Source of the DNA: Mesobacillus zeae
Lineage (GTDB): Bacteria > Bacillota > Bacilli > Bacillales > Cytobacillaceae
Assembly: GCF_003570705.1 (NCBI RefSeq)
Contig: NZ_QWVT01000002.1
Location: 62,001-126,000 of the forward strand
Direction of reading: 5' to 3'
Length of the DNA: 64,000 bases
A program made the translations under genes and the position numbers. Position 1 is the first letter of the stretch. Each line of letters starts with the position of its first letter. The notes beneath the pieces are model-generated. The model saw nothing but the letters and a program-made list of their open reading frames with translations. It was not told where the DNA came from and ran no database searches. Below, one piece after another: positions 27,257 through 36,987 of the stretch.

Positions 27257-28606
27257 CTATTTTAAACGCTTTTCAAGTTCTGCTTTCTTCTCTTCGAACC
27301 CTGGCTTGCCAAGGAGGGCGAACATATTGACTTTATATGCCTCTACTCCAGGCTGATCAAATGGATTAACTCCTAAAAGGTAACCGCTCATGGCGCAGGC
27401 TTTCTCAAAGAAATAAACAAGATAGCCAAATGTATATTCATTTCGCTCAGGAATTGTGACAATCAAGTTTGGCACATCCCCATCTGTATGGGCAAGCAAA
27501 GTGCCCTCAAATGCTTTGTTGTTTACAAAGTCAACTGTTTGGCCAGCAAGGTAATTCAGACCATCAAGGTCATTTTCGGCTGTTTCAATTGTCAGTTCAT
27601 GCTCTGGCTTCCCGACCTTGATGATGGTTTCAAACAAGTCTCTGCGGCCTTCTTGGACATATTGACCCATTGAGTGAAGGTCAGTCGAGAAATTCGCTGA
27701 GGATGGATAAATTCCTTTTTGGTCTTTTCCTTCACTTTCGCCGAATAGCTGCTTCCACCACTCGGAGAAGTATTGAAGCGACGGTTCATAATTGATCAGC
27801 ATCTCGATGGTTTTCCCTTTATTGTAAAGGACGTTCCGTACTGCAGCATACTGGTAGGCAGGGTTCTCTTCAAGCTCGGAAGCGCTGAAGTCCTCTTGCG
27901 CCTTAGCAGCACCTTCCATCATTCTATCGATGTCTGCACCGCTTACAGCGATAGGAAGCAAGCCTACGGCTGTGAGAACGGAATAGCGTCCGCCAACATC
28001 ATCAGGAATAACGAAGGTTTCATATCCTTCTTCATCTGCCAATGTCTTAAGGGCACCCCTTGCTCTGTCAGTTGTAGCATAAATGCGTTTTTTGGCTTCA
28101 TCGACACCGTATTTTTCCTCAAGCATCTTGCGGAAGATACGGAAAGCAATCGCAGGCTCTGTTGTAGTACCAGATTTAGAAATGACATTGATGGAAAAAT
28201 CTTTCCCTTCAAGGACATCCATCAAATCTCTCATATAAGAAGAGCTGATGTTATTACCGGCAAAAATAATTTGCGGAGTGCTGCGCTTTTCTTTTGGCAA
28301 AGCATTATAAAAGTGGTGCTGCAGGAACTCGAGCGCTGCCCTGGCACCCAGATAAGATCCGCCGATACCAATGACAATAAGGACATCGGAATCACTCTTG
28401 ATTTTTGCCGCGGACTTCTGAATACGTGCAAATTCTTCCTTATCGTATTCTTTCGGTAAATCGATCCAGCCTAAATAGTCACTGCCGGCTCCTGTTTTTT
28501 CATGCAGGGAGTGGTGGGCTACTTTTACAAAGTCTCTTAAGTATGTAACTTCGTGTTCCCCAAAGAAGTTCATCGCTTTTGAGTAATCAAAACGGACATG
28601 TGTCAT
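27257..28606 (-). CDS. pgi: glucose-6-phosphate isomerase
   Basis: A 449-residue cytosolic enzyme of the bacterial PGI type, same length as in B. subtilis (450). Conserved blocks are [48 protein letters not shown] and the C-terminal [12 protein letters not shown]. It interconverts glucose-6-phosphate and fructose-6-phosphate in glycolysis and gluconeogenesis. Monocistronic, with its own terminator; the gene upstream is over 550 bases away. Confidence 0.97.
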   Translation of the reverse strand: MTHVRFDYSKAMNFFGEHEVTYLRDFVKVAHHSLHEKTGAGSDYLGWIDLPKEYDKEEFARIQKSAAKIKSDSDVLIVIGIGGSYLGARAALEFLQHHFYNALPKEKRSTPQIIFAGNNISSSYMRDLMDVLEGKDFSINVISKSGTTTEPAIAFRIFRKMLEEKYGVDEAKKRIYATTDRARGALKTLADEEGYETFVIPDDVGGRYSVLTAVGLLPIAVSGADIDRMMEGAAKAQEDFSASELEENPAYQYAAVRNVLYNKGKTIEMLINYEPSLQYFSEWWKQLFGESEGKDQKGIYPSSANFSTDLHSMGQYVQEGRRDLFETIIKVGKPEHELTIETAENDLDGLNYLAGQTVDFVNNKAFEGTLLAHTDGDVPNLIVTIPERNEYTFGYLVYFFEKACAMSGYLLGVNPFDQPGVEAYKVNMFALLGKPGFEEKKAELEKRLK

Positions 28607-29050
28607 ACTTGATCCTCCAATTATATGTATTCTCTAACACTTTAACGAAACCCTCAATAAGAATCAAGAAGCATCCCTTAATGTAAGCGTACCCAATTCC
28701 GAACCATTTTTCACATCCTTTTATTTTCTAAAAAAAGGATAAGAAAAGAGCCGTTTAGCAGAGCCCCTAAGCTAGCCTGCAAGCCGTCGAAGCTGGACAC
28801 AGCGACCATGAATATGATTGCTTTAGCCGTAAATATATTATGGCTAACCGTAAGTATATTATCCGAAACCGGAAATAACCTGTGTTATAAATTTCTCCTC
28901 CAAAAAAGATTACTGAGGGGCAGTTTACAATCTGGCACTGGGCAAATTCGCTGTTAAAGACAATAATGTTCCTTTCCCTCTTAAAATCGTGTGAAAAACA
29001 TGTTTTTATCACTCAGCCAAACAGGTCCAGCTAAAAAACTTCCCTGATAC
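28607..29050. other. intergenic region upstream of pgi with a 21-bp repeat
   Basis: About 440 bases containing the pgi promoter region and a short 21-bp-period repeat (28826-28880). No convincing gene; an 81-codon minus-strand frame has no family resemblance. Confidence 0.5.
28826..28880. repeat. 21-bp tandem micro-array
   Basis: Two and a half units with an exact 21-base period, starting GCCGTAAATATATTATGG, ACCGTAAGTATATTATCC and ACCGGAAATAACC. A related array lies at 36645-36686. Confidence 0.65.
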
Positions 29051-29093
29051 AAAAAAACCGTCATACACAGCTAAAACCAGCTGATGATGACGG
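29051..29093 (-). terminator. terminator of the iron alcohol dehydrogenase gene
   Basis: Minus-strand stem CCGTCATCATCAGCTG/CAGCTGTGTATGACGG, with mismatches, followed by TTTTTTT. Confidence 0.8.
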
Positions 29094-29158
29094 CCTATTC
29101 ATAAACTTGCCGTCTAAGCGGCAAAAAACGATCCGAGCACTGTTTCTCGTCTTTGTTC

Positions 29159-30322
29159 TTAGAGGGACATTCGGTATATTTCTAGGACATCTTCATGCTG
29201 CAGCTTGTTGAAGGTCCCGAATTCTCCATTCGCCATTGCCTTGTCTGCCATAACTTCAATCTTGCTGTCATCGATTTTGTAATCAGCAAGACGTGACGGT
29301 GCCCCAATGCTATTCCAGAAATCACGAAGCTTCTCAATTCCTTCAAGCCCAGTCTCTTCAGCTGATTTCCCTGCTGGGTCCACGCCAAACACCCTGACTG
29401 CGAGCTGTGCAAACCGTTCAGGATTTACCTTCAGGTTATGCTTCATCCAGTTAGGGAACAGAATGGCCAAGCCCCCGCCGTGAGGAATGTCATAAACCGC
29501 CGATACTGCATGCTCAATATTATGTGTTGCCCAGTCTCCTCGGAATCCCATTGAAAGCATACCGTTCAACGCCATTGTTCCACAATAAAGAATCGTGCTG
29601 CGGTGCTCGTAATTCTCTAGGTCTTCAAGAAGCTTAGGTGCTGTTTCCATTACTGTCAGGAGAAGCGATTCGCACATTCTGTCCTGCAGCCCTGTATTTT
29701 CTTCCGGATGGAAGTAGTGCTCGAATACGTGTGACATCATATCAACCATTCCATAAATCGTTTGATCCTTTGGAACGGAAAAAGTATTTTCAGGGTCGAG
29801 GATGGAAAACGCCGGAAATACAGCAGGGCTTCCCCAGCCGTACTTTTCATTCGTTTCCCAATTGGTGATGACAGACCCTGCGTTCATTTCAGAACCTGTC
29901 GCTGCCAGCGTAAGAACCGTTCCAAAAGGTAGAGCTTCCGTGGCGATTACTTTTTTCGTTACAATGTCCCATGGATCTCCGTCATACTTGGCGCCTGCCG
30001 CAATCAATTTTGTACAATCGATTACACTTCCGCCGCCAGCAGCAAGCAGAAATTCGATTCCTTCCTTCTTGCAGATCTCGACGCCTTTCGAGACAGTAGA
30101 GAGCCTTGGATTAGGTTCGACTCCCGGAAGTTCAAATACCTTTGCATCGATTTCCTTTAAGTGGCCGAGGATCCGGTCATGGAGACCATTGCGCTTGATG
30201 CTGCCTCCTCCATAAACTAGAAGTACTTTACTCCCATATTTCGGGACCTCTGTCTTGAGCTGTTCCAGCTGCCCTTTTCCGAAAATAAGCTGCGTTGGAT
30301 TCCAAAATGTAAAATTATCCAA
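29159..30322 (-). CDS. yugJ: iron-containing alcohol dehydrogenase (butanol dehydrogenase type, YugJ)
   Basis: A 387-residue group III alcohol dehydrogenase, same length as YugJ/YugK. N-terminal NAD(P)-binding part includes [14 protein letters not shown] and [15 protein letters not shown]. The C-terminal metal site is built from D in [15 protein letters not shown] and His in [18 protein letters not shown]. It reduces aldehydes such as butyraldehyde to alcohols with NAD(P)H (family knowledge). B. subtilis has two tandem copies (yugJ and yugK) here; this genome has one. Confidence 0.92.
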   Translation of the reverse strand: MDNFTFWNPTQLIFGKGQLEQLKTEVPKYGSKVLLVYGGGSIKRNGLHDRILGHLKEIDAKVFELPGVEPNPRLSTVSKGVEICKKEGIEFLLAAGGGSVIDCTKLIAAGAKYDGDPWDIVTKKVIATEALPFGTVLTLAATGSEMNAGSVITNWETNEKYGWGSPAVFPAFSILDPENTFSVPKDQTIYGMVDMMSHVFEHYFHPEENTGLQDRMCESLLLTVMETAPKLLEDLENYEHRSTILYCGTMALNGMLSMGFRGDWATHNIEHAVSAVYDIPHGGGLAILFPNWMKHNLKVNPERFAQLAVRVFGVDPAGKSAEETGLEGIEKLRDFWNSIGAPSRLADYKIDDSKIEVMADKAMANGEFGTFNKLQHEDVLEIYRMSL

Positions 30323-30531
30323 AGCTGATCACCTTCCTTCAATGTTCATTATTACCGAACAACAAGTCCAATGCAAAATATTAAACTTTCCCGTCAGCAC
30401 ATCCAAGGTTATGCCAGGGGTTTTTCTTTTATACCACGCAGGTAAAGTAAAAATGTCGCGGGGATGAATAATTTTTTCCGGATTCAATAAAATATACTAG
30501 AACCCATCTATTAAGGAGGAAGTAAGTATCC

Positions 30532-30765
30532 ATGAGCACTATTCAACGTATTGCTTTAGTTCTTACAATCATCGGTGCTATCAACTGGGGTTTAGTTGGA
30601 TTTTTCCAATTTGATCTTGTCGCCGCTATTTTCGGCGGCCAGGATGCTGCGCTATCCAGGATTATATATGGCCTGGTCGGACTAGCAGGACTCATTAACC
30701 TTGGGCTTCTCTTTGCACCAAGCGCTGAAGCTGAGCGCGAAGCTGAACCTCGTACAACAAGGTAA
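30532..30765 (+). CDS. yuzA: DUF378 small membrane protein (YuzA)
   Basis: A 77-residue protein with two membrane segments and the DUF378 pattern IGAINWGLVGFFQFDLVAAI followed by IIYGLVGLAGL. Ribosome-binding site AAGGAGGAAG. The position beside yugJ is as in B. subtilis. Function unknown. Confidence 0.92.
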   Translation: MSTIQRIALVLTIIGAINWGLVGFFQFDLVAAIFGGQDAALSRIIYGLVGLAGLINLGLLFAPSAEAEREAEPRTTR

Positions 30766-30802
30766 GTCGAATCGAGATAGTATAAAGCGATCAGGCAAAA
30801 TA

Positions 30803-30831
30803 AAAAATCCGCCCATTATAGGCGGATTTTT
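30803..30831. terminator. bidirectional terminator between yuzA and rocD
   Basis: AAAAATCCGCC/GGCGGATTTTT stem with a 7-base loop. Confidence 0.85.
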
Positions 30832-30846
30832 ATGTTCATTTATATA

Positions 30847-32040
30847 TTAGGATAATATTTTTTTGATCCTCTCGATTGCCCAGTCCAATTCCTCCCGGGT
30901 TATGACGAGTGGAGGGGCAAACCGAATGACAGTATCGTGGGTTTCTTTGCAGAGAAGGCCTTCTTCCTTTAGCTGTTCGCAATATTTACGTGCAGGCTCA
31001 TTCAGTTCCACGCCGATGAACAGGCCCCTTCCCCTAATTTCATTGATGAGTGGGTTGTCAATTTCACGGAGCTTTCCTGTAAAATATTCACCCATTTCCC
31101 GTGAACGTTCTGCAAGACCTTCATCTACAAGGACATCAAGTGCTGCAATGGAAACGGCACAGGCTATCGGGTTTCCGCCAAAAGTTGAACCGTGGGACCC
31201 AGGGTTAAATACGCCTAATATTTCTCTGTCTGCAAGCACACAGGAAATAGGGAACACTCCACCGCCAAGTGCTTTTCCGAGAATATACATATCAGGGTCG
31301 ACATTTTCCCACTCGCACGCAAAAAGCTTGCCTGAGCGGCCTAGCCCAGCCTGTATTTCATCAGCAATAAACAGTACTTTTTCCTGACGGCACAAATCGC
31401 GCGCTTCTTTAAGGAAACCTTCAGGTGGCATGACAATGCCTGCCTCTCCTTGGATAGGTTCAATTAAAAATGCGGCAGTATTTGGTGTAATAGCTTCGTT
31501 CAGTGCATCAATATCACCATAAGGAACCAGCTTTATTCCTGGAAGCATTGGGCCAAATCCCCGCTTGTACTCCTCTTCGGATGATAATGAAACCGCTGTC
31601 ATTGTTCTGCCATGAAAGTTCCCGATACATGCAATCACTTCAGCCTGGTTTTCGGCCACGCCTTTTACATCATATGCCCAGCGCCTTGCAGCCTTAATGG
31701 CTGTTTCAACCGCTTCCGCCCCTGTGTTCATGGGCAGAGCCATTTCCTTGCCGGCGAGCCTGCATACTTTTTCATACCAAGGGCCCAATTGGTCATTATG
31801 AAAAGCACGTGAAGTCAGGGTGACTCTATCGGCTTGGTCCTTCAGTGCCTGAATAATCTTTGGATGGCGATGCCCTTGGTTGACTGCAGAGTAGGCACTC
31901 AGCATGTCCATATATTTATTGCCTTCCGGATCCTCTACCCATACACCTTCAGCGCGTGAAATTACGATGGGCAGCGGATGATAATTGGGAGCTCCGAACC
32001 GTTCAGTTTGTTCAATGAGATTGTCTGTTTTAGTTGACAT
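30847..32040 (-). CDS. rocD: ornithine aminotransferase
   Basis: About 397 residues of the class III PLP aminotransferase family. [17 protein letters not shown] is characteristic of ornithine aminotransferase. The PLP lysine is in [13 protein letters not shown] (near residue 254), with the PLP-contacting aspartate in [15 protein letters not shown]. It converts ornithine and 2-oxoglutarate to glutamate semialdehyde and glutamate in arginine breakdown. The ATG at 32040 is chosen because CGGAGG lies 8 bases upstream. No rocR/rocABC neighbours, and rocD is not in this place in B. subtilis. Confidence 0.93.
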   Translation of the reverse strand: MSTKTDNLIEQTERFGAPNYHPLPIVISRAEGVWVEDPEGNKYMDMLSAYSAVNQGHRHPKIIQALKDQADRVTLTSRAFHNDQLGPWYEKVCRLAGKEMALPMNTGAEAVETAIKAARRWAYDVKGVAENQAEVIACIGNFHGRTMTAVSLSSEEEYKRGFGPMLPGIKLVPYGDIDALNEAITPNTAAFLIEPIQGEAGIVMPPEGFLKEARDLCRQEKVLFIADEIQAGLGRSGKLFACEWENVDPDMYILGKALGGGVFPISCVLADREILGVFNPGSHGSTFGGNPIACAVSIAALDVLVDEGLAERSREMGEYFTGKLREIDNPLINEIRGRGLFIGVELNEPARKYCEQLKEEGLLCKETHDTVIRFAPPLVITREELDWAIERIKKILS

Positions 32041-32136
32041 GAGCATTCCTCCGTTCATTTTCTAAAAATTTGAAACTGCCTAATTATATTGTACCTTTTC
32101 CTCTATACCTTTTTGAACCCATAAATAAAAAAAATA

Positions 32137-32166
32137 AAAAAAACCGGATTGAATACCCGGTTTTTT
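32137..32166 (-). terminator. terminator of yugI
   Basis: AAAACCGG/CCCGGTTTT stem close to the yugI stop codon, with T-runs on the minus strand. Confidence 0.75.
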
Positions 32167-32170
32167 CTTC

Positions 32171-32563
32171 TTATTTCTTCATTGTATTTTCTTTTTGTGA
32201 TTGGTTGATCCAATCCTGAAGCTTGTCTTTTAAAGTATTGAACCCGGAAGCATCATTGTCCTGGATGATTTGTGCAGGACGTTTGCGTGGCTTTTTAGCT
32301 TTAACAGCTTGCTCCGGCGCTTCTTCAGTAGCTCTGATAGAAAGTCCGATTTTCCCTGCAGCTTCATCAATTGATAAAACCTTGACGTTTACTTCGTCTC
32401 CTACTTTAAGGAACTCATTGATATCTTTAACATATCCGTGAGTGATTTCTGAAATGTGGACAAGGCCCTGCGTGCTTTCATTTAGGGCTACAAATGCTCC
32501 GTATGGCTGAATCCCTGTAACTTTTCCTGTTAAGACACTGCCTGTTTCAATCTTCTCTGTCAT
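32171..32563 (-). CDS. yugI: S1-domain RNA-binding general stress protein (YugI/GSP13)
   Basis: A 130-residue protein with one S1 domain (about 6-75: GSVLTGKVTGIQPYGAFVAL and GLVHISEITHGYVKDI). A lysine-rich tail (KAKKPRKRP) follows. Length matches B. subtilis GSP13 (130). Family knowledge: a ribosome-associated stress protein. Single gene with its own terminator. Confidence 0.94.
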   Translation of the reverse strand: MTEKIETGSVLTGKVTGIQPYGAFVALNESTQGLVHISEITHGYVKDINEFLKVGDEVNVKVLSIDEAAGKIGLSIRATEEAPEQAVKAKKPRKRPAQIIQDNDASGFNTLKDKLQDWINQSQKENTMKK

Positions 32564-32799
32564 GTAAACACTCCTAATTCATAAATATGATTTTATCCTG
32601 ATTATACGCAATATAAAATTATATCACAGAAAATCAATTATGACAAAAAGAATGTTAACAAATTGTCTTGGCTCCCATATGTCATAAGAAAATATTCAAT
32701 TCTACAATTCTGAATTTAACAAAAAGTTCAAATAGAGGTCAAATTTACTAAGGGTATTCATGATAAAATAAACTATAAGGAAAAAAGGGAGGGATCAAT

Positions 32800-33149
32800 A
32801 TGTCTGCAATTGGCCAGAACATTAGAACCATCCGTTTAGAACAGAATCTTACCCTTGAAGATCTTGCGCTTAAAGCCAGGGTAGGAACCCACACCATTGA
32901 AAAATATGAAAACGGTGAAAAAATACCGGATCTCCAAACAGTCATGAAATTTTCAACCGTGCTTGACGTTCCGGCATCAGAGCTTTTGGAGCATAAGTCA
33001 CGCAATGACCATTCTGCCATTGACGATGAATAAACGCAGCTTGTTGAAGAGCTTGGCACAAAAAAAGCGTAGCTGTTCCTCAAAATGGCAAAAGAAATCG
33101 ACGAAGTAGATTTATTGAACTTGAGAAGTTCCTAAAACAGCATGAATGA
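32800..33149 (+). pseudogene. XRE-type HTH protein with decayed C-terminal tail
   Basis: The first 77 codons (32800-33030) encode an intact XRE helix-turn-helix domain, starting MSAIGQNIRTIRLEQNLTLE behind AGGGAGGG. A TAA at 33031 ends it, but the same frame continues with LVEELGTKKA, a TAG, then LFLKMAKEIDEVDLLN. After a one-base slip it reads EKFLKQHE and a final stop at 33149. So an originally ~115-residue protein has two nonsense codons and a frameshift. The HTH part may still be made as a truncated 77-residue protein and bind DNA. Confidence 0.72.
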
Positions 33150-33396
33150 TGAGGAGATTTTTTCTTTTTATTGTATGAAAAATGGGGAATTGGAAAACAT
33201 GATGGTATAAGGCTTTCCAGTATTCCCCCCCTTTTTTAGCAGGCAGGCTAACAACCCTGCCTGCTTTTTTACTGTTTAAAACTCTTTTTCTAAAGCCCTT
33301 TTTCCTCCCATCACAGGGACAAATATGTGTTTAAACCCGCATCTGTGGGGAAAATAAAAAAACTAATGCTTAATAGGCCCCTTTCAAGGAGGAAAA

Positions 33397-34257
33397 ATGA
33401 TGACAGCCCCTTCCTTTACAGGTACGAAGTTTATCAACAATATTGATGTATATTATGAGCATTTTCCTCATGCCAGTTCAACAGAGACAGTCGTGCTCCT
33501 CCATGGTTTTCTTTCGTCCACTTTCAGTTTCAGACAGCTTGTCCCTTTGCTGTGCAAGGATTTCAATGTCATTTCGGTTGATCTCCCGCCATTTGGAAAA
33601 AGCGGGAAAACTACAGGGTTCACCTATTCGTACAGGAACATGGCGGCTACGGTTACAAGTTTGCTTGAATCGCTTGGCATCACATCGTATACCTTAATCG
33701 GACATTCCATGGGCGGCCAAATTGCCCTTAATGTGCTCTACCATTTCCCCAAGTCCGCTGGAAAGGCGGTTCTGCTGTGCAGTTCTGGCTACTCGAAACG
33801 GGCCGCCGTTCCGCTGGTCGTTTCAAGCTATCTTCCGTTCTTCCACCACTATGTAAAGTATCACTTTGCCAAGACAGGAGTCCGGAAAAATCTGCAGCAG
33901 GTCGTCCACGATCATTCTTTAATTGACGATGAAATGGAGCAGGGGTATCTCGCCCCATTTTTGGAGAACCGGATATTTAAGGCACTGACAAATATGATTC
34001 GCCATAGGGAAGGTGACCTTCCTCCCGAAGCGTTAAAAAGGATACATGAACCTTGCCTGCTTATTTGGGGAGATCATGACCGGGTGGTTCCGCTTGAAAT
34101 AGGCAAAAGGCTTAGCCAGGATCTTCCTAATTCAGAGTTGACCGTGCTAAAAGAGACAGGCCATCTTGTCCCGGAGGAAAAGCCGGAGGCAGTGTATAGT
34201 AGCATCAAACGTTTTATAGGAAGAAAAAGCTTGGGAACGGCAAACGGCAGCCAGTGA
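33397..34257 (+). CDS. yugF: alpha/beta hydrolase (YugF)
   Basis: A 286-residue cytosolic alpha/beta hydrolase. The oxyanion-loop motif is LLHGFLSSTFSFRQ, the nucleophile elbow GHSMGGQ (Ser near 103), the acid in WGDHDRVVP and the catalytic His in TGHLVPEEKPE. The stretch GHSMGG...LLCSSGY and RHREGDL match B. subtilis YugF closely. Substrate unknown. Start ATG ATG behind AAGGAGG; the second ATG is equally possible. Own terminator. Confidence 0.93.
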   Translation: MMTAPSFTGTKFINNIDVYYEHFPHASSTETVVLLHGFLSSTFSFRQLVPLLCKDFNVISVDLPPFGKSGKTTGFTYSYRNMAATVTSLLESLGITSYTLIGHSMGGQIALNVLYHFPKSAGKAVLLCSSGYSKRAAVPLVVSSYLPFFHHYVKYHFAKTGVRKNLQQVVHDHSLIDDEMEQGYLAPFLENRIFKALTNMIRHREGDLPPEALKRIHEPCLLIWGDHDRVVPLEIGKRLSQDLPNSELTVLKETGHLVPEEKPEAVYSSIKRFIGRKSLGTANGSQ

Positions 34258-34271
34258 TGGCTGCCGTTTTT
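34242..34271. terminator. terminator of yugF
   Basis: AAACGGCAGCC/GGCTGCCGTTT stem overlapping the stop codon, followed by TTT; convergent yugE lies 26 bases away. Confidence 0.85.
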
Positions 34272-34296
34272 ACCTGATGCTAATTGTTCATCAACC

Positions 34297-34557
34297 CTAT
34301 AGTGTGCATTCTCCCAGACCTTTGACAGCCAGCAGCGATTTAGCCAGAAGAAAACAGGCGTCATATGGAAGAGTTTCCTCAAAGGAATGTTCATATATTG
34401 CCTGTATTCTAACAGCAAGATTATGCGGCTCATCCAGGTCGTGGACAGCCTGCAGAACATCGGCGATTTCAGGGTCGTATCCGCCTGCTCCGCAGCTAAA
34501 CGGGTCCCACTCATTCAAAATATTTGTCATTTGACGGGTCATTTCCTGGGCTTCCAT
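34297..34557 (-). CDS. yugE: DUF1871 protein (YugE-like)
   Basis: An 86-residue protein starting MEAQEMTRQMTNILNEWDPF; B. subtilis YugE has the same length and the same neighbours (yugF, patB). The ATG at 34557 follows TAGGTGAT; a GTG three codons upstream is an alternative. DUF1871 proteins are small helical proteins of unknown role. Confidence 0.85.
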   Translation of the reverse strand: MEAQEMTRQMTNILNEWDPFSCGAGGYDPEIADVLQAVHDLDEPHNLAVRIQAIYEHSFEETLPYDACFLLAKSLLAVKGLGECTL

Positions 34558-34646
34558 TTTAATCACCTATATTTTCAACTTTTTTGGTATGCTTATTCTA
34601 TCATGAAAACAGCACGAAGAGAATTTATCCGACAGGAGTGGAAATT

Positions 34647-35816
34647 ATGATAAAGATTGACTTCAGCAGAGTGATTGACAGAGTTGGATCCAATTCAGTG
34701 AAATGGGAAAAGACAAAGGAAATGTTCGGAACAAACGATGTTCTCCCAATGTGGGTCGCAGATATGGACTTCCTCCCCCCTGATGCTGTCACAAATGCAA
34801 TAAAAGACAGGATGGAACATGGCATTTATGGATATACGTTTGCATCTCCTGCTGCAAATGAAGCCGTGCAGGGCTGGCTGGCGAGGAGGCACGACTGGAA
34901 TATCGAAACATCATGGATGTTATATAGCCCTGGGGTCGTTCCTTCCATCAGTACTGCCATTGGCGCATTCACCAAGCCAGGAGACAAAGTTATGGTTCAA
35001 TCTCCCATCTACCCGCCATTCATGGAAATGACTGAAAAAAATGGGTGCACTCTTGTCAATTCCCCGCTGCTATTGAAGGACGGCCGCTACAATATCGACT
35101 TCTCTGATTTTGAGGAGAAACTAAAAGAGGGAGTTAAACTTTTCATTCTTTGCAGCCCGCATAATCCTGGCGGTAGGGTTTGGCAAAGGAATGAGCTGGA
35201 AAGAATGGGTGAGCTTTGCCGACAATACGACTGTCTTATCATTTCTGACGAGATTCACTCAGACCTTGTATTCCAGCCTAACCGCCATATTCCAATTGCT
35301 TCAGCTAAAGAAGAATTTAAAGACCATGTCATTACCTTTGTAGCTCCAAGCAAGACCTTTAACATTGCCGGCCTACAGGCATCAGCTGTAATTATCCCGA
35401 ATCAACAGCTATATGAAAAATTCCAGGCGCAGCAGGCTAAACAAGGCCTTTTTGGTATCAATGCATTTGGAATCACTGCACTCCAGGCAGCTTACCAATT
35501 TGGTGATGAGTGGCTTGACCATCTGCTATCCTACCTAAAAAACAACCTGAATACAGCCATTGAATACATACATAGGGAGATTCCCGGAGTACATACAGAA
35601 TTCCCCGACGCCTCCTACCTTCTGTGGATTGACTGCCGCAAGCTCGGCCTTAGTGATGAAGAACTTCGATCGTTGCTTCTGCAAAAGGGAAAGCTTGCAC
35701 TTGAGCCTGGACCAAAGTACGGGCCGGGTGGTGAAGGCTTTGTCCGAATGAATGTAGCCTGCCCCGAAAGTGTCCTAATGGACGGATTGAAAAGACTAAA
35801 AACCGCCTTAACCTAA
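34647..35816 (+). CDS. patB: PatB/MalY-type cystathionine beta-lyase
   Basis: A 389-residue PLP enzyme of fold type I, class II. PMWVADMDFLPPDAVTNAI at the N-terminus is the MalY/PatB hallmark. The PLP-linked Lys lies in APSKTFNIAGLQAS (near residue 235), with LIISDEIHSDLVF contacting PLP. It cleaves cystathionine, cystine or related C-S bonds to pyruvate, ammonia and a thiol (family knowledge). The ATG at 34647 follows CAGGAGTGG. Located as in B. subtilis, but kinB is missing downstream. Confidence 0.92.
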   Translation: MIKIDFSRVIDRVGSNSVKWEKTKEMFGTNDVLPMWVADMDFLPPDAVTNAIKDRMEHGIYGYTFASPAANEAVQGWLARRHDWNIETSWMLYSPGVVPSISTAIGAFTKPGDKVMVQSPIYPPFMEMTEKNGCTLVNSPLLLKDGRYNIDFSDFEEKLKEGVKLFILCSPHNPGGRVWQRNELERMGELCRQYDCLIISDEIHSDLVFQPNRHIPIASAKEEFKDHVITFVAPSKTFNIAGLQASAVIIPNQQLYEKFQAQQAKQGLFGINAFGITALQAAYQFGDEWLDHLLSYLKNNLNTAIEYIHREIPGVHTEFPDASYLLWIDCRKLGLSDEELRSLLLQKGKLALEPGPKYGPGGEGFVRMNVACPESVLMDGLKRLKTALT

Positions 35817-35862
35817 GAAAAGCGAAAGCGCCCGTTTAGCGTCGTATGGACTGGAGCACACC
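35817..35862. repeat. dispersed repeat, short copy
   Basis: AGAAAAGCGAAAGCGCCCGT to GGACTGGAGCACACC, nearly identical to the first unit at 25096-25140, starting right after the patB stop codon. Confidence 0.75.
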
Positions 35863-35884
35863 AGATCAATGAAATACAAAAAAG

Positions 35885-35932
35885 GGGTCAGGCACCCATC
35901 GGCGCTTTAAAGCGCGGATGAGTGCCTGACCC
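35885..35932. repeat. 48-bp near-perfect palindrome, acts as gene end and terminator
   Basis: GGGTCAGGCAC pairs with GTGCCTGACCC, then CATC/GATG, then GCGCTTTAAAGCGC at the centre. It contains the stop codon and last ~13 codons of the minus-strand metalloprotein gene, and on the minus strand is followed by TTTTTTG. GGGTCAGGCAC-type palindromes look like a mobile repeat captured by the gene end. Confidence 0.72.
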
Positions 35933-36385
35933 TTCTTGTACAAGGCCGAGCACATCATAGTGCGGCTGCAGAGAATGAAAGATAATCGTTTCAAGAAAAC
36001 GCCTGCTGCTGCTCTCCGGAACGATTGTCCTGGCATATTCCCAGGCATTCTGTTCAATTGTCAGCAGAATGTTATTTCTCTCTTCCTCATCCTCACTGTT
36101 ATCCATCCTGTCAATCAGCCCAAGAAGCTCCCGGTCCTCAGCGTGGCCAATTTCATGGGCAAAAACCACCGCAAGGTAATCGAAGAAGCAATCCTCCGAA
36201 CCGAAAATCTTTTTACATTGTCTTCTTATCTCTTCTATGTACAGAGTAATCGTATGTGTCCCAAACTGGTACTTGCCTCCAGCAAAACGGTCCCCTGGGA
36301 AATCCCCCTCAAGAACCACCTTTGCCTCAGTACCTGAATTCTCTATAATACTTTCGATTAATATTTGAATTTGAATATCCTGCAT
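35888..36385 (-). CDS. small HExxH zincin-like protein
   Basis: About 165 residues starting MQDIQIQILIESIIENSG behind GGGAGCAGGGGAG. The motif VFAHEIGHAED near residue 75 is the zinc-binding HExxH of metallopeptidases, with an acidic residue just after it. No signal peptide, so it would act in the cytosol. The last ~13 codons come from the palindrome at 35885-35932, so the original C-terminus may have been replaced. Not a family I can name; protease activity is only suggested by the motif. Confidence 0.72.
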   Translation of the reverse strand: MQDIQIQILIESIIENSGTEAKVVLEGDFPGDRFAGGKYQFGTHTITLYIEEIRRQCKKIFGSEDCFFDYLAVVFAHEIGHAEDRELLGLIDRMDNSEDEEERNNILLTIEQNAWEYARTIVPESSSRRFLETIIFHSLQPHYDVLGLVQEGSGTHPRFKAPMGA

Positions 36386-36987
36386 TGTTCTCCCCTGCTC
36401 CCTGTTTAAGAAAATATAAACAACAGTATTTCCGGAATCAGGGTACATAAATCAAAAAATTTACCCTCTTTTTATACTTATGAAACGTATCGGCAGGTAA
36501 TGTTTCTTACTTTTCAGTCTTTAGACCTAAATAAACGTCAAAAAAAAGAATCCGGTTAACCCGGAGACACCCGATGCAGAGAACTCCAACTCCCTCAGTT
36601 TGATACGAATATCTCGAATGCGTTTTGGTTCAGCAATTGTCGTGACCGGAGATAGAATGCCCGTTACCGTAGATAGACCGATTTACAGAGTAGATCCTTT
36701 TTAAAAGATTCTTTTATGGAACCGGTTACGGACACACTAGGCAAGAAAGATTGCTCCTAAATGGTTGAAAATTCACTTTTCCTCATCAAAAACAATAAAA
36801 AACCACCGTATTCTTCTATAAAAACAATAAGCGTTTCGAAAACAGTTAAGGAACAAAAAAAATCGCCTTTACCCAGCTAAGGTTAGCTAAGTAAAAACGA
36901 CCTTTACGTAATCTCATTTTTCCACCTTCAAGAAGGTAGCTTCTTCAACAATCTAAGAGTCCGACTTACACGGAGCTTTCTCAGTGT
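36386..36987. other. intergenic region with short repeats
   Basis: About 600 bases without a gene. It holds a block at 36588-36621 similar to 62412-62446, a 21-bp-period repeat at 36645-36686, and A/T-rich sequence with small inverted repeats (AGCTAAGGTTAGCT near 36878). Confidence 0.5.
36645..36686. repeat. 21-bp tandem micro-array, second locus
   Basis: Two units with the same 21-base period, ACCGGAGATAGAATGCCC and ACCGTAGATAGACCG, related to the array at 28826-28880. Confidence 0.55.

Noticed and set aside
28767-29012. 81-codon minus-strand frame
   Set aside because: Covers the 21-bp repeat, has a YLRLAIIYLRL-type low-complexity repeat from it and no start signal.
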